From Thermasporomyces composti (GTDB lineage Bacteria; Actinomycetota; Actinomycetes; Propionibacteriales; Actinopolymorphaceae), in contig NZ_QTUC01000001.1 in assembly GCF_003386795.1 (NCBI RefSeq), positions 248,001 to 312,000 on the forward strand: DNA of 64,000 bases, in the 5' to 3' direction. The first letter of the stretch is position 1; each line of letters begins with the position of its first letter. The notes beneath the pieces are model-generated. The model saw only the letters and a program-made list of their open reading frames with translations. It ran no database searches and had not been told where the DNA came from. Shown piece by piece: positions 35,513 through 44,262 of this stretch. Made by a program: the position numbers and the translations under genes.

Positions 35513-36814
35513 TCACTGTCCGGCGAGCGCGGGAATCTGCGGCTCGCCGCGGTGCGCGACCCACCACCGGACCACGCCGAGTCGATGCGGCGGGGCCGGG
35601 TGCGTGGCGAACCACCCGAACAGCACGGGTGACGGTTCCAGGTCACTGCGGTTCGTGACGGCCAGCCACCGGTGCACGCGCGCGTAGCCGGCGGGATCGC
35701 GGGTGAGGTCCAGAGCGTGGACATCCGCCCGCGCCTCCACCCGGCGGGACACCAGGTTGTGGATCGGCGCCGCCACGAGCGCGCCGACAGCCACGAGGGC
35801 GAGCACGAGCGCCACCGCGCGCGGGTCAGCGGCCGAGCGCACCCGGGCTCGACGGGTGAGCCACCGACTGTCGAGCAGATACCCGAGCACGACCACACCG
35901 GCCACCGCGGCGAGTGCGCCGAGCGCGGTCCCGCGCGCGACGTCGTGTCGGCGAGCATGGCCGAGCTCATGAGCGACGATCAACCGGATCTGCTCCGGCG
36001 TCGCCTGCTCGAGCAACGTGTCGTACAGCACCAGCCGCCAGGTCGGGCCGACACCGGACACGTAGGCGTTGACCCTGGTGGTCCGCCGCGACGCGTCCGC
36101 GACGAGCACCTCGGTGAGTTGGATTCCATCCCGTTCGGCGAGCTCGAGGAGAGACGACCGCAAGCCGCCGGGAGGCAACGGGGTGAACCGGTACTGAAGC
36201 GGCTCGACGACGACCGGATAGACGGCCGAGCCGACCGCCACGGCCAGACCAGCGAGGACGGCGGCGGGCACGCACCACCACCGCGGGAACCGTCGAGCCA
36301 GGCCCACGAGCGTGAGCAGGAGAGCGACCACGACCGCGCAGACGAGCGCGAACCCGGCGGCGAGGTCGCGGGCCCACGCCCCCCAGCCATGGGTCGACGC
36401 GTCCACGTGTCGCCGCGCCAGCTCCAACCAGACATCGAAGGGAAGGACCGCCAGCCGGACCACGACCAGCAGAGCGAGGGAGCCCAGTGCCACGCGCACC
36501 CACCACACCCGAACGCCGCGGGTGACGACGGCGCACAGCCGGCTGCCCCAGCCAGTGAGGCCGAGGAGCGCGAGGAGCACCGTCGACGCGACGGTTGTGA
36601 GGTAGGCCGGCGGCTGGATGAGGCGCTGGAGCCGCCTGCTGGCCTCGATCTCCGCAGGGGTGAAGTCCGCGGTCAGCGGAAGCCGCGGCACGGTCACCGC
36701 CGTGCCATCGTCGGACAGCCGCCACGGGGTGAGGAGGACGAGCGCCACACCGACGGTGAGCACCATGCCCATGGCCAGGCACGCGTGTGCCCGACGTCTC
36801 CCCCGTTGGTCCAC
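35513..36814 (-). CDS. M48-family membrane zinc metallopeptidase
   Basis: A 433-residue integral-membrane protease related to Ste24/HtpX. The zinc motif is HELGH in LIVAHELGHARRHD, and the third ligand Glu is in RRVEARADVHALDL. Five or six hydrophobic helices surround the catalytic region, with the first at residues 13-30 and another near 95. Ste24-type landmarks include NAYVSGVGPTWRLVLYDTLL. GTG at 36814 has GAGGGGGAG upstream. It probably clears or processes membrane proteins under stress. Same strand as the putative zinc peptidase just upstream. Confidence 0.9.
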   Translation of the reverse strand: MDQRGRRRAHACLAMGMVLTVGVALVLLTPWRLSDDGTAVTVPRLPLTADFTPAEIEASRRLQRLIQPPAYLTTVASTVLLALLGLTGWGSRLCAVVTRGVRVWWVRVALGSLALLVVVRLAVLPFDVWLELARRHVDASTHGWGAWARDLAAGFALVCAVVVALLLTLVGLARRFPRWWCVPAAVLAGLAVAVGSAVYPVVVEPLQYRFTPLPPGGLRSSLLELAERDGIQLTEVLVADASRRTTRVNAYVSGVGPTWRLVLYDTLLEQATPEQIRLIVAHELGHARRHDVARGTALGALAAVAGVVVLGYLLDSRWLTRRARVRSAADPRAVALVLALVAVGALVAAPIHNLVSRRVEARADVHALDLTRDPAGYARVHRWLAVTNRSDLEPSPVLFGWFATHPAPPHRLGVVRWWVAHRGEPQIPALAGQ

Positions 36815-36850
36815 CGCGCTCCCCCTCGCGGTTGGCGGCCTCTGGGAGGG

Positions 36851-38254
36851 TTATCCCCCGACGCTGACGTCCCGCACCCAGTCGCGCCAGGCCTCGACGA
36901 AGTCCTCCGGCGTGATACCCAAGACCTCGCGATAGGCCCGGCGCTCCTCCCTCTCCGTCGACGCGGAGTCCATCGCGCGGTAGAAGTCGACCAACGCCGC
37001 CTCGCCCCAACGCGAGGCGATGAACCGACAGGCGGTCCACGCCGCCTCGTAGGCCTCGTCGAGGTCCTCGGCCTGAGGGTCGAACTCCTCCTTCTGCGGA
37101 AGGTCACGCGGCGGTCCGGAGCGCCGGACCTTCGCCAGGAACTCTTGGGCGATCACGTCGGTCGACAAGCCCGAGTCGTGGAATCCCACGTAGTCGGCGA
37201 AGCCCTCGGACAGCCAGAGCGGCATGGCGCTCACCGTGGCACCGGCGGCAACGTGCGTGGTCTCGTGGGTGAGGACGACCAGACGTCCCAGCGAGCCGAT
37301 CTTGTCGAAGGTATCGGGATTGAGGACGATGTGGGACGCCTCCGTGGGGTTCGCCCGCTCCACGGAGGTGGTGACGGCCGCCACCGCGCCCTGGGTCTCG
37401 GCGTCGACGCCGACCACCCGTTCCATCTGCTGCTGGGTCGCAGGAACGAGGACGACCACGTGCTGTGCCCAGTCCTGGCCCCAGATCTTGCTGACCCTTT
37501 CGACAGACCGATCGGCGGTCCGGGCGATGCGCTCCAAGCGGCTGCGCGGCGCCACACCGATGAGCAGGCTGTGGGTACCGCGCACGACAGTGACCTCGTC
37601 CTCCCACCACAGAGCGGTCGGGCCTGTCGGCTCCTGCCCCTCCCGGTCGGCGGCGACGTAGGTGACACCGTCGCGTTCGACGAACACCATGCGCAGCGTC
37701 GTGCGCCACGGTGCCGGGTCACCCTCGAGCTTGTAGGTGACGTCCACCTCCGCGACCCACGCGGTCGGTCCGAGGACGGCACGGCGGTCCGGGGTCAGCC
37801 CCACGGTATCCTCGACCGGCGCACCGAAGCGGTACTCCGTCACGCCCATTCGCACCAGGTTGTCGTAGGTGCGGGCGGCGCGCGCGGCGAAGTCCTTGGC
37901 GTGCGGATCGACCGTGCGAAGGTAGGCGGCGCGGTTCCGCTCGGTGAGTGCCCGAGCCTGGCGCGCGAGCAGAGCACGAGCGGCGTCGAAGCGTTCAGCG
38001 GCGGCTGGCACCGGGCCCGCGCGCTCGTCGCCACTGCCCCGCCGGCTCGGCGATCCCCCCTGCGTCGCCTGGTGGACTGACACCGCGGAGGGGAGCGCAC
38101 GTCCGTCGGTTACCGCCTTCACGGTGCCCGCGACACCGACGACGAACAGCAGGCCGCAGGCGACCAGAAGGACGAGACGTCGGGGCGATCGGTCCGCCAA
38201 TGCCGGACGCCGGACTCGGCGGTGAGAGCCCGGCGTCCTCGCGCGGTCAGTCAC
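36851..38254 (-). CDS. membrane-anchored gluzincin-like metalloprotease
   Basis: A 467-residue protein with an N-terminal membrane anchor (VLLVACGLLFVVGVAGTV, about 28-45), an extracytoplasmic NTF2/DUF4440-like region (about 85-210) and a C-terminal gluzincin domain. The zinc site reads LVVLTHETTHVAAG (HExxH) followed 20 residues on by LSEGFADYVG supplying the third Glu ligand. This matches the peptidase_MA-like group of actinobacterial surface proteins. GTG at 38254. Substrate unknown. It is next to the M48 protease on the same strand, 37 bases apart, so the pair is probably an operon. Confidence 0.83.
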   Translation of the reverse strand: MTDRARTPGSHRRVRRPALADRSPRRLVLLVACGLLFVVGVAGTVKAVTDGRALPSAVSVHQATQGGSPSRRGSGDERAGPVPAAAERFDAARALLARQARALTERNRAAYLRTVDPHAKDFAARAARTYDNLVRMGVTEYRFGAPVEDTVGLTPDRRAVLGPTAWVAEVDVTYKLEGDPAPWRTTLRMVFVERDGVTYVAADREGQEPTGPTALWWEDEVTVVRGTHSLLIGVAPRSRLERIARTADRSVERVSKIWGQDWAQHVVVLVPATQQQMERVVGVDAETQGAVAAVTTSVERANPTEASHIVLNPDTFDKIGSLGRLVVLTHETTHVAAGATVSAMPLWLSEGFADYVGFHDSGLSTDVIAQEFLAKVRRSGPPRDLPQKEEFDPQAEDLDEAYEAAWTACRFIASRWGEAALVDFYRAMDSASTEREERRAYREVLGITPEDFVEAWRDWVRDVSVGG

Positions 38255-38352
38255 GCTGGCATCGTAGGGGCGGCCGGCCCCGGCTGGCGGCTACGTCGTG
38301 TCTTACGGTCTCGACCCGTCGCGTCCCGCCACCCCTCGCGGCGGCGCGACGA

Positions 38353-39378
38353 TCAGCCCGGGCGACCCGCCCCCGCGTAGGGCATATACCGCATGGGGAT
38401 GTACTCGACGACCTTCCCCGGGCGAGGCGCGTGGATGATCATGCCGTCGCCGGCGTAGATCCCGACGTGGTGCAGGTCGCTGTAGAAGAACACCAGGTCG
38501 CCAGGCCGAAGCTCCGACTGCGAGATCTTGCGTGAGACGGCGTACTGCTGGCGCGAGGAGTGCGGGAGGGACACCCCGGCCTGACGCCAGGCCATCATTG
38601 TCAGACCCGAGCAGTCCCACGCGTCCGGGCCGGCGGCGCCGAACACGTACGGCTCACCGAGCTGGGCACGGGCGAAGTTGAGCGCGATCGCTCCGCGACC
38701 GCTCCCTGGCGGGGGCGGTGGAAGCCGGTCGCCTCCTCCCCGGGACGAACGGTCACGCGCGCGCTCCCGTTCTTCCTGCTCCCGAAGTCGCCGCCGCTCC
38801 TCTTCGGTCAGCCGTTCGAGGAGCGCCTTCGCCTTGGCCGCCTTGCTCCGCGCCACCTTCATGCGCTTCTCGGCGGCCTCGCTCGCCCGGCGGTAGCGCT
38901 CCAGTTCCGCCTCGCGCATCGCCTTCTGCTCCGCGAGGCGCTTCTGCTCGGCCTGTAGCCGGCGCAAGAGGTCACCCTGTTGCCCGGCGAACGCCTTGGC
39001 CGAGGTCATCTGGGCCAAGAACTCGTCAGGATCGTCGGCGACGAGCAACCGCACCGTGGGATCCAGACCGCCGGAGCGATACTCGGCTGCGGCGTACTGG
39101 CCGATGGCCCCCCGAAGCTCAGCCAGTCTGGTTTCCTGCCGCTCGACGTCGGCGTCGAGGGTTTTCACACGCCGCTTGATGACGGCCATCTGGTCTTCGA
39201 GCTCGTTGGCTCGTTCGGCCATCAACTCGGCCTGATGGTAAAGACGGTCGACCTGCTTGCGAACCTCGTCGATGCTCGGGGTGGGATCGGCGTGACTTGA
39301 GCCGGGAAGACCAACGGCCACCGCCAGCGTGGCGGACCCCAGCGCGAGCAGAGCACGTCGCTTGCGACGGTTCGACAC
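38353..39378 (-). CDS. secreted NlpC/P60 peptidoglycan endopeptidase (RipA/CwlO-like)
   Basis: A 341-residue exported cell-wall hydrolase. A signal peptide (about 1-30, ending SSHA) is followed by a long coiled coil (about 35-205) that holds the enzyme inactive in RipA/CwlO-type proteins, a Pro-rich hinge, and a C40 peptidase domain (about 230-341). The catalytic Cys is in WDCSGLTMMAW, with the two His residues in HHVGIYAG and IIHAPRPG. It cleaves stem peptides during growth and division. Its 5' leader contains a c-di-AMP riboswitch and a clear promoter, tying its expression to the second messenger that tracks osmotic and wall state. Confidence 0.94.
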   Translation of the reverse strand: MSNRRKRRALLALGSATLAVAVGLPGSSHADPTPSIDEVRKQVDRLYHQAELMAERANELEDQMAVIKRRVKTLDADVERQETRLAELRGAIGQYAAAEYRSGGLDPTVRLLVADDPDEFLAQMTSAKAFAGQQGDLLRRLQAEQKRLAEQKAMREAELERYRRASEAAEKRMKVARSKAAKAKALLERLTEEERRRLREQEERERARDRSSRGGGDRLPPPPPGSGRGAIALNFARAQLGEPYVFGAAGPDAWDCSGLTMMAWRQAGVSLPHSSRQQYAVSRKISQSELRPGDLVFFYSDLHHVGIYAGDGMIIHAPRPGKVVEYIPMRYMPYAGAGRPG

Positions 39379-39394
39379 GGGCAGCTTCGCCCCT

Positions 39395-39567
39395 TCCTTC
39401 CAACAACGCCTACCGGGTGAGCTGACGGGTTCGGGCCGGAAGTCGCCCTACGAGAACGCCGGCTCCTGGTGGGCCGCCGACCCTCCCGATTCACCCCCGG
39501 GATGTGTTGCTGGGTCCCCGGCTCCTTGCCGGGCGTTGTGACCCGACAAGGATTAGGCGTGGCGTCC
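39395..39567 (-). ncRNA. ydaO/yuaA-type c-di-AMP riboswitch
   Basis: In the leader of the NlpC/P60 gene the minus strand shows the ordered conserved blocks of the ydaO aptamer: CCTAATCC, GGGGACCCA, GGGGGTGAATC, AGGGCGACTTCC, and CCGAACCCGTCAGCTCACCC then GGTAGGC near the end. These elements appear in the family's order and spacing over ~170 bases. Actinobacterial ydaO riboswitches commonly sit upstream of NlpC/P60 and resuscitation-factor genes and turn them off when c-di-AMP is high. The downstream expression-platform stem is not resolved by eye. Confidence 0.93.
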
Positions 39568-39616
39568 GCCCGCCGACCGGGTGGCCGACTAGCACAAGAC
39601 GGACACCTGGGGCGGG

Positions 39617-39645
39617 ACTTTAGTGACCATCTCGTAATCTTTCAA
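39617..39645 (-). promoter_or_regulatory. promoter for riboswitch-controlled NlpC/P60 transcript
   Basis: On the minus strand TTGAAA (39645-39640), a 17-base spacer and TAAAGT (39622-39617) form a good vegetative-type promoter. The predicted start near 39610 is about 43 bases upstream of the first conserved riboswitch block, leaving room for the outer P1 stem. Confidence 0.6.
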
Positions 39646-39686
39646 ATCCCCCAGCCGGGTGTTCCCCGGCCGCTGATTACCGCGAG

Positions 39687-41012
39687 CTACCGCGCGAGAA
39701 GGCGGACGAGTTCCGAGGCCGGTCTCGGACGGGCCCCGAAACGGCGAACTCCCTCGGCGACCTCACGGTCGCTCGAGACCACCACCACCGGCCGTCCAGG
39801 CGGCTCCGCCGCGGCGATCTGCCGAATCACCTCGTCGGCGCTCACCCCCGCTGGGCTGAATCGGACGCGAACGCCTCTCGGCACCGAGAGCTGGGGTGGC
39901 GTCGTCACCTGTGCGCCGTCGAAGACACAGGTGACCTCCGCGCCGGTCTGCGCCACCACACCTCCCAGCGCGGTCACCAGCCGACTGCGCTGCGTCTCCA
40001 ACGGCAGGGTCGGCCAGGCCGTCTTCGTCACGTTGTAGCCGTCCACGACGAGATGGACCTGTGGCAGCCCGAGCAGAAGCTCCAAAGACACGGCGTCCTC
40101 GGGCCTGGATACCGCCGGACCGGGGGCAGGCTCGGTCGCCTCCACGATGTCGGCTGGCCGCGACCGCACCGGCGGCAGCGCCAACTCACGGCGCAGCCCC
40201 TGTGCCGCATCCACCAGTGTGTCGAGCAGGAGCCGCAACCGGGCGCTCGCGACGTCACGACTCTCCCGCACTGCCCGGCGCGCCGACTCCAGCGCCATCT
40301 CGGCGTCAGCGAGCCGCGCCCGCAGCCGCCGAACCTCCGCCTCAGCGCGCGCGACGTCGGCGGCGGCCTTCTCCTGCACCTCCTCGAGGAGTCGAGCGTG
40401 CTGGGCGGCCGTTTCCTCTGCGCTGCGGGCTCGGTCTCGCGCCTGCCGGACAGTGCGGCGGAGCGTGGCGTTCTCCTCCTTCACCGCGGCGAGCTCCGCC
40501 TTGAGTCGCTCGCGTTCGTGGCGAGCGGCCTCCCGGACCGCCGCCAGCTGCTCACGGAGACGCGCGACAGTCTCCGCCTCCCGGTCACTGGCCTGCGCGG
40601 CGCTCTCCCGCTCGAGCTGCTCGAGGACGTCCTCAGCCACCGCGGTCCACCCCGGCGGCCGCAACAGATAGGCCGCCGCCACCACGTCGAACGGGTCCGC
40701 AGCCGCCGGTCGGCGTCCTTCCCGGATCGCCTCGGCGAGATCGGGCATGCCGCGTCGGAGCCGATCCGCCACACGGTGACGGAAGTTCGGGTCCCGATCC
40801 ACGGCGACCGCGATCGGCGTCGCAGCCAGCCGGACCCGGCGCGCTGGAGCAAACCTCGCGAATGGACGCAGCCCAGCCGGAAGCTCCGCCACCTCGAGCT
40901 CGTCGATCGCGCCCGAGGCGAGAGCCACGATCCGTTGCCGAACCTGGTCCGGCAACGGCCGGGAGAGGACGTCTTCGCCCGTCTCCTCCGATCCGGCTGC
41001 TTCGCTGCTCAC
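39687..41012 (-). CDS. NYN-domain (YacP-like) putative RNase
   Basis: A 441-residue protein with an N-terminal ~110-residue region of helices, a long coiled coil (about 120-265), and a C-terminal PIN-like NYN domain (about 310-441). Metal-binding acidic residues of NYN nucleases are visible in LVVDGYNVTKTAWP, CVFDGAQV, SADEVIRQI and VVSSDREVAEGV. Relatives include YacP/Rae1, which cleaves mRNA on the ribosome; a similar role is inferred. It is divergent from the methyltransferase gene. Start at 41012 gives an acidic N-terminus MSSEAAGSEETG typical of actinobacterial homologues. Confidence 0.88.
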   Translation of the reverse strand: MSSEAAGSEETGEDVLSRPLPDQVRQRIVALASGAIDELEVAELPAGLRPFARFAPARRVRLAATPIAVAVDRDPNFRHRVADRLRRGMPDLAEAIREGRRPAAADPFDVVAAAYLLRPPGWTAVAEDVLEQLERESAAQASDREAETVARLREQLAAVREAARHERERLKAELAAVKEENATLRRTVRQARDRARSAEETAAQHARLLEEVQEKAAADVARAEAEVRRLRARLADAEMALESARRAVRESRDVASARLRLLLDTLVDAAQGLRRELALPPVRSRPADIVEATEPAPGPAVSRPEDAVSLELLLGLPQVHLVVDGYNVTKTAWPTLPLETQRSRLVTALGGVVAQTGAEVTCVFDGAQVTTPPQLSVPRGVRVRFSPAGVSADEVIRQIAAAEPPGRPVVVVSSDREVAEGVRRFGARPRPASELVRLLAR

Positions 41013-41158
41013 CTTTCGAGCGTAATTGGACGCCCGCCACGCCCATGCCGCGCCTCAATCCCGCGATGAAGGAGAAGACAAAACGTCACCGGATGAGAAT
41101 GCGCCGTGACACATCGCGACATGACGCCCAGGCGCGACCAGAAACCCCGATCTCTGGC

Positions 41159-41164
41159 TACCCT
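41159..41164 (+). promoter_or_regulatory. candidate -10 box for leaderless methyltransferase mRNA
   Basis: TACCCT lies seven bases before the GTG at 41172, so transcription would begin at or next to the start codon. No Shine-Dalgarno sequence is present, as expected for a leaderless message, which is common in actinobacteria. No clear -35 box is visible. Confidence 0.4.
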
Positions 41165-41171
41165 TCCGCGC

Positions 41172-41933
41172 GTGAGCACCAAGAACCGCGCGAAGCTGCT
41201 CTACCAGGTCCAGTACGCCGCCCGAAACCCGGGCAAGATTCCGGGCTACCTGCGGCGACTCAGCCGCGACCTCATCCTTCGCGCCCGGTACCGCGATCAC
41301 GTGAGCTACTACCGCGCGGTCATGAAGTCGGACGCCGCGAAAAGCCCTGAGGCCGCCGTCGGCAGCAAGTCCCACGAGCGTTGGCTCGCCCTCGGCCAGA
41401 TGCAGTTCGACTACCTCATCGAGCACGGCCTCAAGCCCGGCGACCGCATGCTGGAGATCGGCTGCGGGAACCTCCGAGCCGGCCGGTTGTTCATCGACTA
41501 CCTCGAACCGGGCCACTACTACGGGATCGACATCTCCCCCGACATTCTCCTGGCAGCGCAGGAGACCATCGTTCGGTACGGGCTGCAGGACAAGATGCCG
41601 TACCTCACGCCGGTCAGCGACCTGCGCTTCTCGTTCCTGCCCGACCACTACTTCACCGTCGTCCACGCGCACAGCGTCTTCTCTCACTCGCCGATCGAGG
41701 TCATCGACGAGTGCCTGGCACACGTCGGACGAGTGATGGCTCCCGACGGCTTCTTCGACTTCACCTTCGACCGCACCGAGGGCGAGGAGCACCACGTGCT
41801 GCGCGAGGACTTCTACTACCGGACCGAGACCCTCATCGCCCTCGCCGAGCGTCACGGGTTGCGGGCGCGCTTCATGGAGGACTGGGAGAAGCGTCCGCAC
41901 GGCCAGTCCAAGATCCGCGTCACGCACCGCTAG
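41172..41933 (+). CDS. class I SAM-dependent methyltransferase
   Basis: A 253-residue methyltransferase. The N-terminal ~60 residues are basic (KNRAKLLYQVQYAARNP), then a class I Rossmann domain with the SAM-binding motif MLEIGCGNLRAGR, the acidic end of beta-2 in YYGIDISPD, and VVHAHSVFSH with FDFTFDRTEG. The acceptor cannot be read from sequence; the basic N-terminus could bind membrane or nucleic acid. The GTG at 41172 lacks a Shine-Dalgarno sequence but sits just after a -10-like box. It is transcribed away from the NYN gene. Confidence 0.82.
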   Translation: MSTKNRAKLLYQVQYAARNPGKIPGYLRRLSRDLILRARYRDHVSYYRAVMKSDAAKSPEAAVGSKSHERWLALGQMQFDYLIEHGLKPGDRMLEIGCGNLRAGRLFIDYLEPGHYYGIDISPDILLAAQETIVRYGLQDKMPYLTPVSDLRFSFLPDHYFTVVHAHSVFSHSPIEVIDECLAHVGRVMAPDGFFDFTFDRTEGEEHHVLREDFYYRTETLIALAERHGLRARFMEDWEKRPHGQSKIRVTHR

Positions 41934-42017
41934 CCAGCCGACCGCGACCCGCGTCGGCGTCCGAGCACGAGCGCGTCCTGCGTCGCGGTGTCGGTGGACA
42001 CTCGTAACGTCCCGCCC

Positions 42018-43811
42018 ATGACCGTCGAGGCGACGTTCGCGTCCCCACGTAGCGGCGGCCCACCCGTCGGTGTTCAGACCAGCTTCGACGAGCTCGGCAC
42101 CCCGCTGCGCGAGGTCACCTTCTGTGTGGTCGACCTCGAGACCACCGGCGGCAACCCCGACAGCGCGGGTATCACCGAGATCGGAGCGGTCAAGGTCCGA
42201 GGAGGCGAGGTCCTCGGCGAGTTCCAGACGCTCGTCAACCCGGGCGCCGCGATCCCGCCGTTCATCGCGGTCCTCACCGGCATCACCGACGCGATGGTCG
42301 CGAGCGCACCCACGGTGAACGAGGTCCTTCCCACGTTCTTGGAGTTCGCGCGTGGGTGTGTGCTCGTGGCCCACAATGCTCCCTTCGACGTGGGTTTCCT
42401 GCGCGCCGCCGCCGACGCCGCCGGCTACCGTTGGCCGTCGTTCAACGTCATCGACACCGCCCGACTCGCCCGCCGGGTGCTCACCAGGGACGACGCCCCC
42501 AACTGCAAGCTCGCCACGCTCGCCGCCTACTTCAAGTCGCCGACCACCCCGACACACCGAGCCCTCGCCGACGCACGCGCGACCGTCGACGTGCTCCACG
42601 GCCTGCTGGAGCGCCTCGGATCACTCGGCGTCCACACGTTGGAGGAGCTGTCGACGTTCAGCTCCCGGGTCTCCCCCGCCCAGCGTCGCAAGCGCCACCT
42701 GGCCGACAAGCTCCCCCACGCACCCGGCATCTACCTGTTCACCGACGACCGCGGACGGGTCCTCTACGTCGGGAAGTCCAAGGACCTGCGCACGCGAGTG
42801 CGGAGCTACTTCACCGCGTCCGAGACCAGGTCCCGGATGGGCGAGATGCTCAACCTCGCCGCCGACGTCATCGGTATCGAGTGCGCCACGCCCCTCGAAG
42901 CCGAGGTTCGGGAGCTGCGGCTCATCGCGGCGCACAAGCCTCGTTACAACCGGCGATCTCGTTTTCCTGAGCGGGCGAGCTGGCTGAAGGTCACCGTCGA
43001 GCCCTTTCCTCGACTGTCCCTCGTTCGCGACGTGAAAGCCGACGGGGCCACCTACTTGGGTCCCTTCGGCTCCCGCCGAGTCGCCGAGCAAGCGATCGCA
43101 GCCCTCCACGAGGCGTTCCCTATTCGCCAATGCACCCAACGGCTGTCCCGCTCTCCAGGACGTGGTTCCGCGTGCGTCCTCGCGGAGATGGGCCGGTGCG
43201 TCGCGCCGTGTGTCGGCACCGTCGATGTCGCGGCGTACGCCGTGCATGTCGAGGCGGTGCGCCGCGCCATCACCACCGATCCCAGCCCTGTCATCGAGGC
43301 GATCACCCGTCGGATCCGGGTCTTGGCGGAGCAACAGCGCTACGAGGAGGCCATCGTGCACCGCGACCGGATGGCGGCCTTCGTGCGTTCGGCCGCGCGC
43401 ACACAACGGCTGGCCGCTCTCGCTCGCTGTCCGGAGGTGGTGGCCGCACGACGTCTGCCCGACGGGGGATGGGAGGCGCACGTCATTCGGTACGGCCGGC
43501 TCGCCGGCGCCGGCGTGGTGCCTCCCGGGTCACCGGCACGCGCCGGCATCGCGGTCATCACCGCTTCCGCGGAGACCGTCGAACCGCCACCACCCCCTCG
43601 ACCGGCCGCCACGGCTGAGGAAACCGAACGGATCCTCGCCTGGTTGGAGCAACCCGGCGTCCGTCTTGTGGAGCTGTCCGGCGAGTGGAGCTGTCCGGTC
43701 GCCGGAGCGGAGAGCCGGATCGCGTGGCTGGACACCGCCTACGACTGGCGTGAGGGGCACGTGGACGACTCGCGGGGACTGCGTCCCGGCCAGTCGCCGC
43801 TCCGCCCGTGA
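42018..43811 (+). CDS. DEDD exonuclease fused to UvrC-like GIY-YIG nuclease
   Basis: A 597-residue DNA repair protein with two nuclease modules. Residues about 30-195 form a DnaQ-like DEDD exonuclease: VVDLETTGG, VAHNAPFDVGFL and HRALADARATVD give the four acidic residues and His. Residues about 235-320 are a GIY-YIG domain (PGIYLFTDDRGRVLYVGKS, then RVRSYF). A Cys-containing stretch (GSACVLAEMGRCVAPC) and a UVR-like helix pair (EQQRYEEAIVHRDRMAAFV) follow as in UvrC, but the C-terminal RNase H-like nuclease of UvrC is absent, so the GIY-YIG half resembles Cho. The ATG at 42018 follows TAACGT by eight bases (possible leaderless start). Confidence 0.92.
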   Translation: MTVEATFASPRSGGPPVGVQTSFDELGTPLREVTFCVVDLETTGGNPDSAGITEIGAVKVRGGEVLGEFQTLVNPGAAIPPFIAVLTGITDAMVASAPTVNEVLPTFLEFARGCVLVAHNAPFDVGFLRAAADAAGYRWPSFNVIDTARLARRVLTRDDAPNCKLATLAAYFKSPTTPTHRALADARATVDVLHGLLERLGSLGVHTLEELSTFSSRVSPAQRRKRHLADKLPHAPGIYLFTDDRGRVLYVGKSKDLRTRVRSYFTASETRSRMGEMLNLAADVIGIECATPLEAEVRELRLIAAHKPRYNRRSRFPERASWLKVTVEPFPRLSLVRDVKADGATYLGPFGSRRVAEQAIAALHEAFPIRQCTQRLSRSPGRGSACVLAEMGRCVAPCVGTVDVAAYAVHVEAVRRAITTDPSPVIEAITRRIRVLAEQQRYEEAIVHRDRMAAFVRSAARTQRLAALARCPEVVAARRLPDGGWEAHVIRYGRLAGAGVVPPGSPARAGIAVITASAETVEPPPPPRPAATAEETERILAWLEQPGVRLVELSGEWSCPVAGAESRIAWLDTAYDWREGHVDDSRGLRPGQSPLRP

Positions 43812-43913
43812 CCCTGCCCACCCGCGTCTTGTCCGGCGCGGCGGCCAGGTGCGGACGGCCGGCCGGGATGTGGTACTCGTTGCGGAGGCAACTCAACGGG
43901 TCAAGGAGGCACA

Positions 43914-44198
43914 GTGATCACGGCGATCGTGTTCGTGCAAGCAGACGTGGCACGCATCCCCGAGGTGGCCCAGCAGATCGCCGAACTCGACGGTGTGAGC
44001 GAGGTCTACTCCGTGACCGGAGACATCGACCTCATCGCCATGGTGCGCGTGCGCGAGCACGAGGAGATCGCCACCGTGGTCGCCGACCGCCTCAACAAGG
44101 TCCCGGGTGTCCTGGCCACCGAGACCCACATCGCGTTCCGCGCCTACTCCCGGCATGACCTGGAGGCCGCTTTCAGCCTCGGCCTGGACGAGTCCTGA
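43914..44198 (+). CDS. Lrp/AsnC-type ligand-binding (RAM) domain protein
   Basis: A 94-residue stand-alone RAM domain without the usual helix-turn-helix. It begins MITAIVFVQADVARIPEVAQQIAELDGVSEVYSVTGDIDLIAMVRV, the typical alpha/beta sandwich of Lrp-family amino-acid sensors, and ends LATETHIAFRAYSRHDLEAAF. AAGGAGG lies five bases before the GTG at 43914. Such small proteins form oligomers, may bind amino acids, and may modulate full-length Lrp proteins. It lies 102 bases after the DEDD/GIY-YIG gene. Confidence 0.9.
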   Translation: MITAIVFVQADVARIPEVAQQIAELDGVSEVYSVTGDIDLIAMVRVREHEEIATVVADRLNKVPGVLATETHIAFRAYSRHDLEAAFSLGLDES

Positions 44199-44250
44199 GG
44201 GGACGACGTCGAGCTGACCTCCACCTGATCAACACCGGCACACCACGCAC

Positions 44251-44256
44251 TAGCCT
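44251..44256 (+). promoter_or_regulatory. candidate -10 box for leaderless DUF2510 mRNA
   Basis: TAGCCT ends six bases before the ATG at 44263, and no ribosome-binding site lies between, so a leaderless transcript starting at the ATG is likely. A convincing -35 box is not visible. Confidence 0.45.
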
Positions 44257-44262
44257 GAGCGC

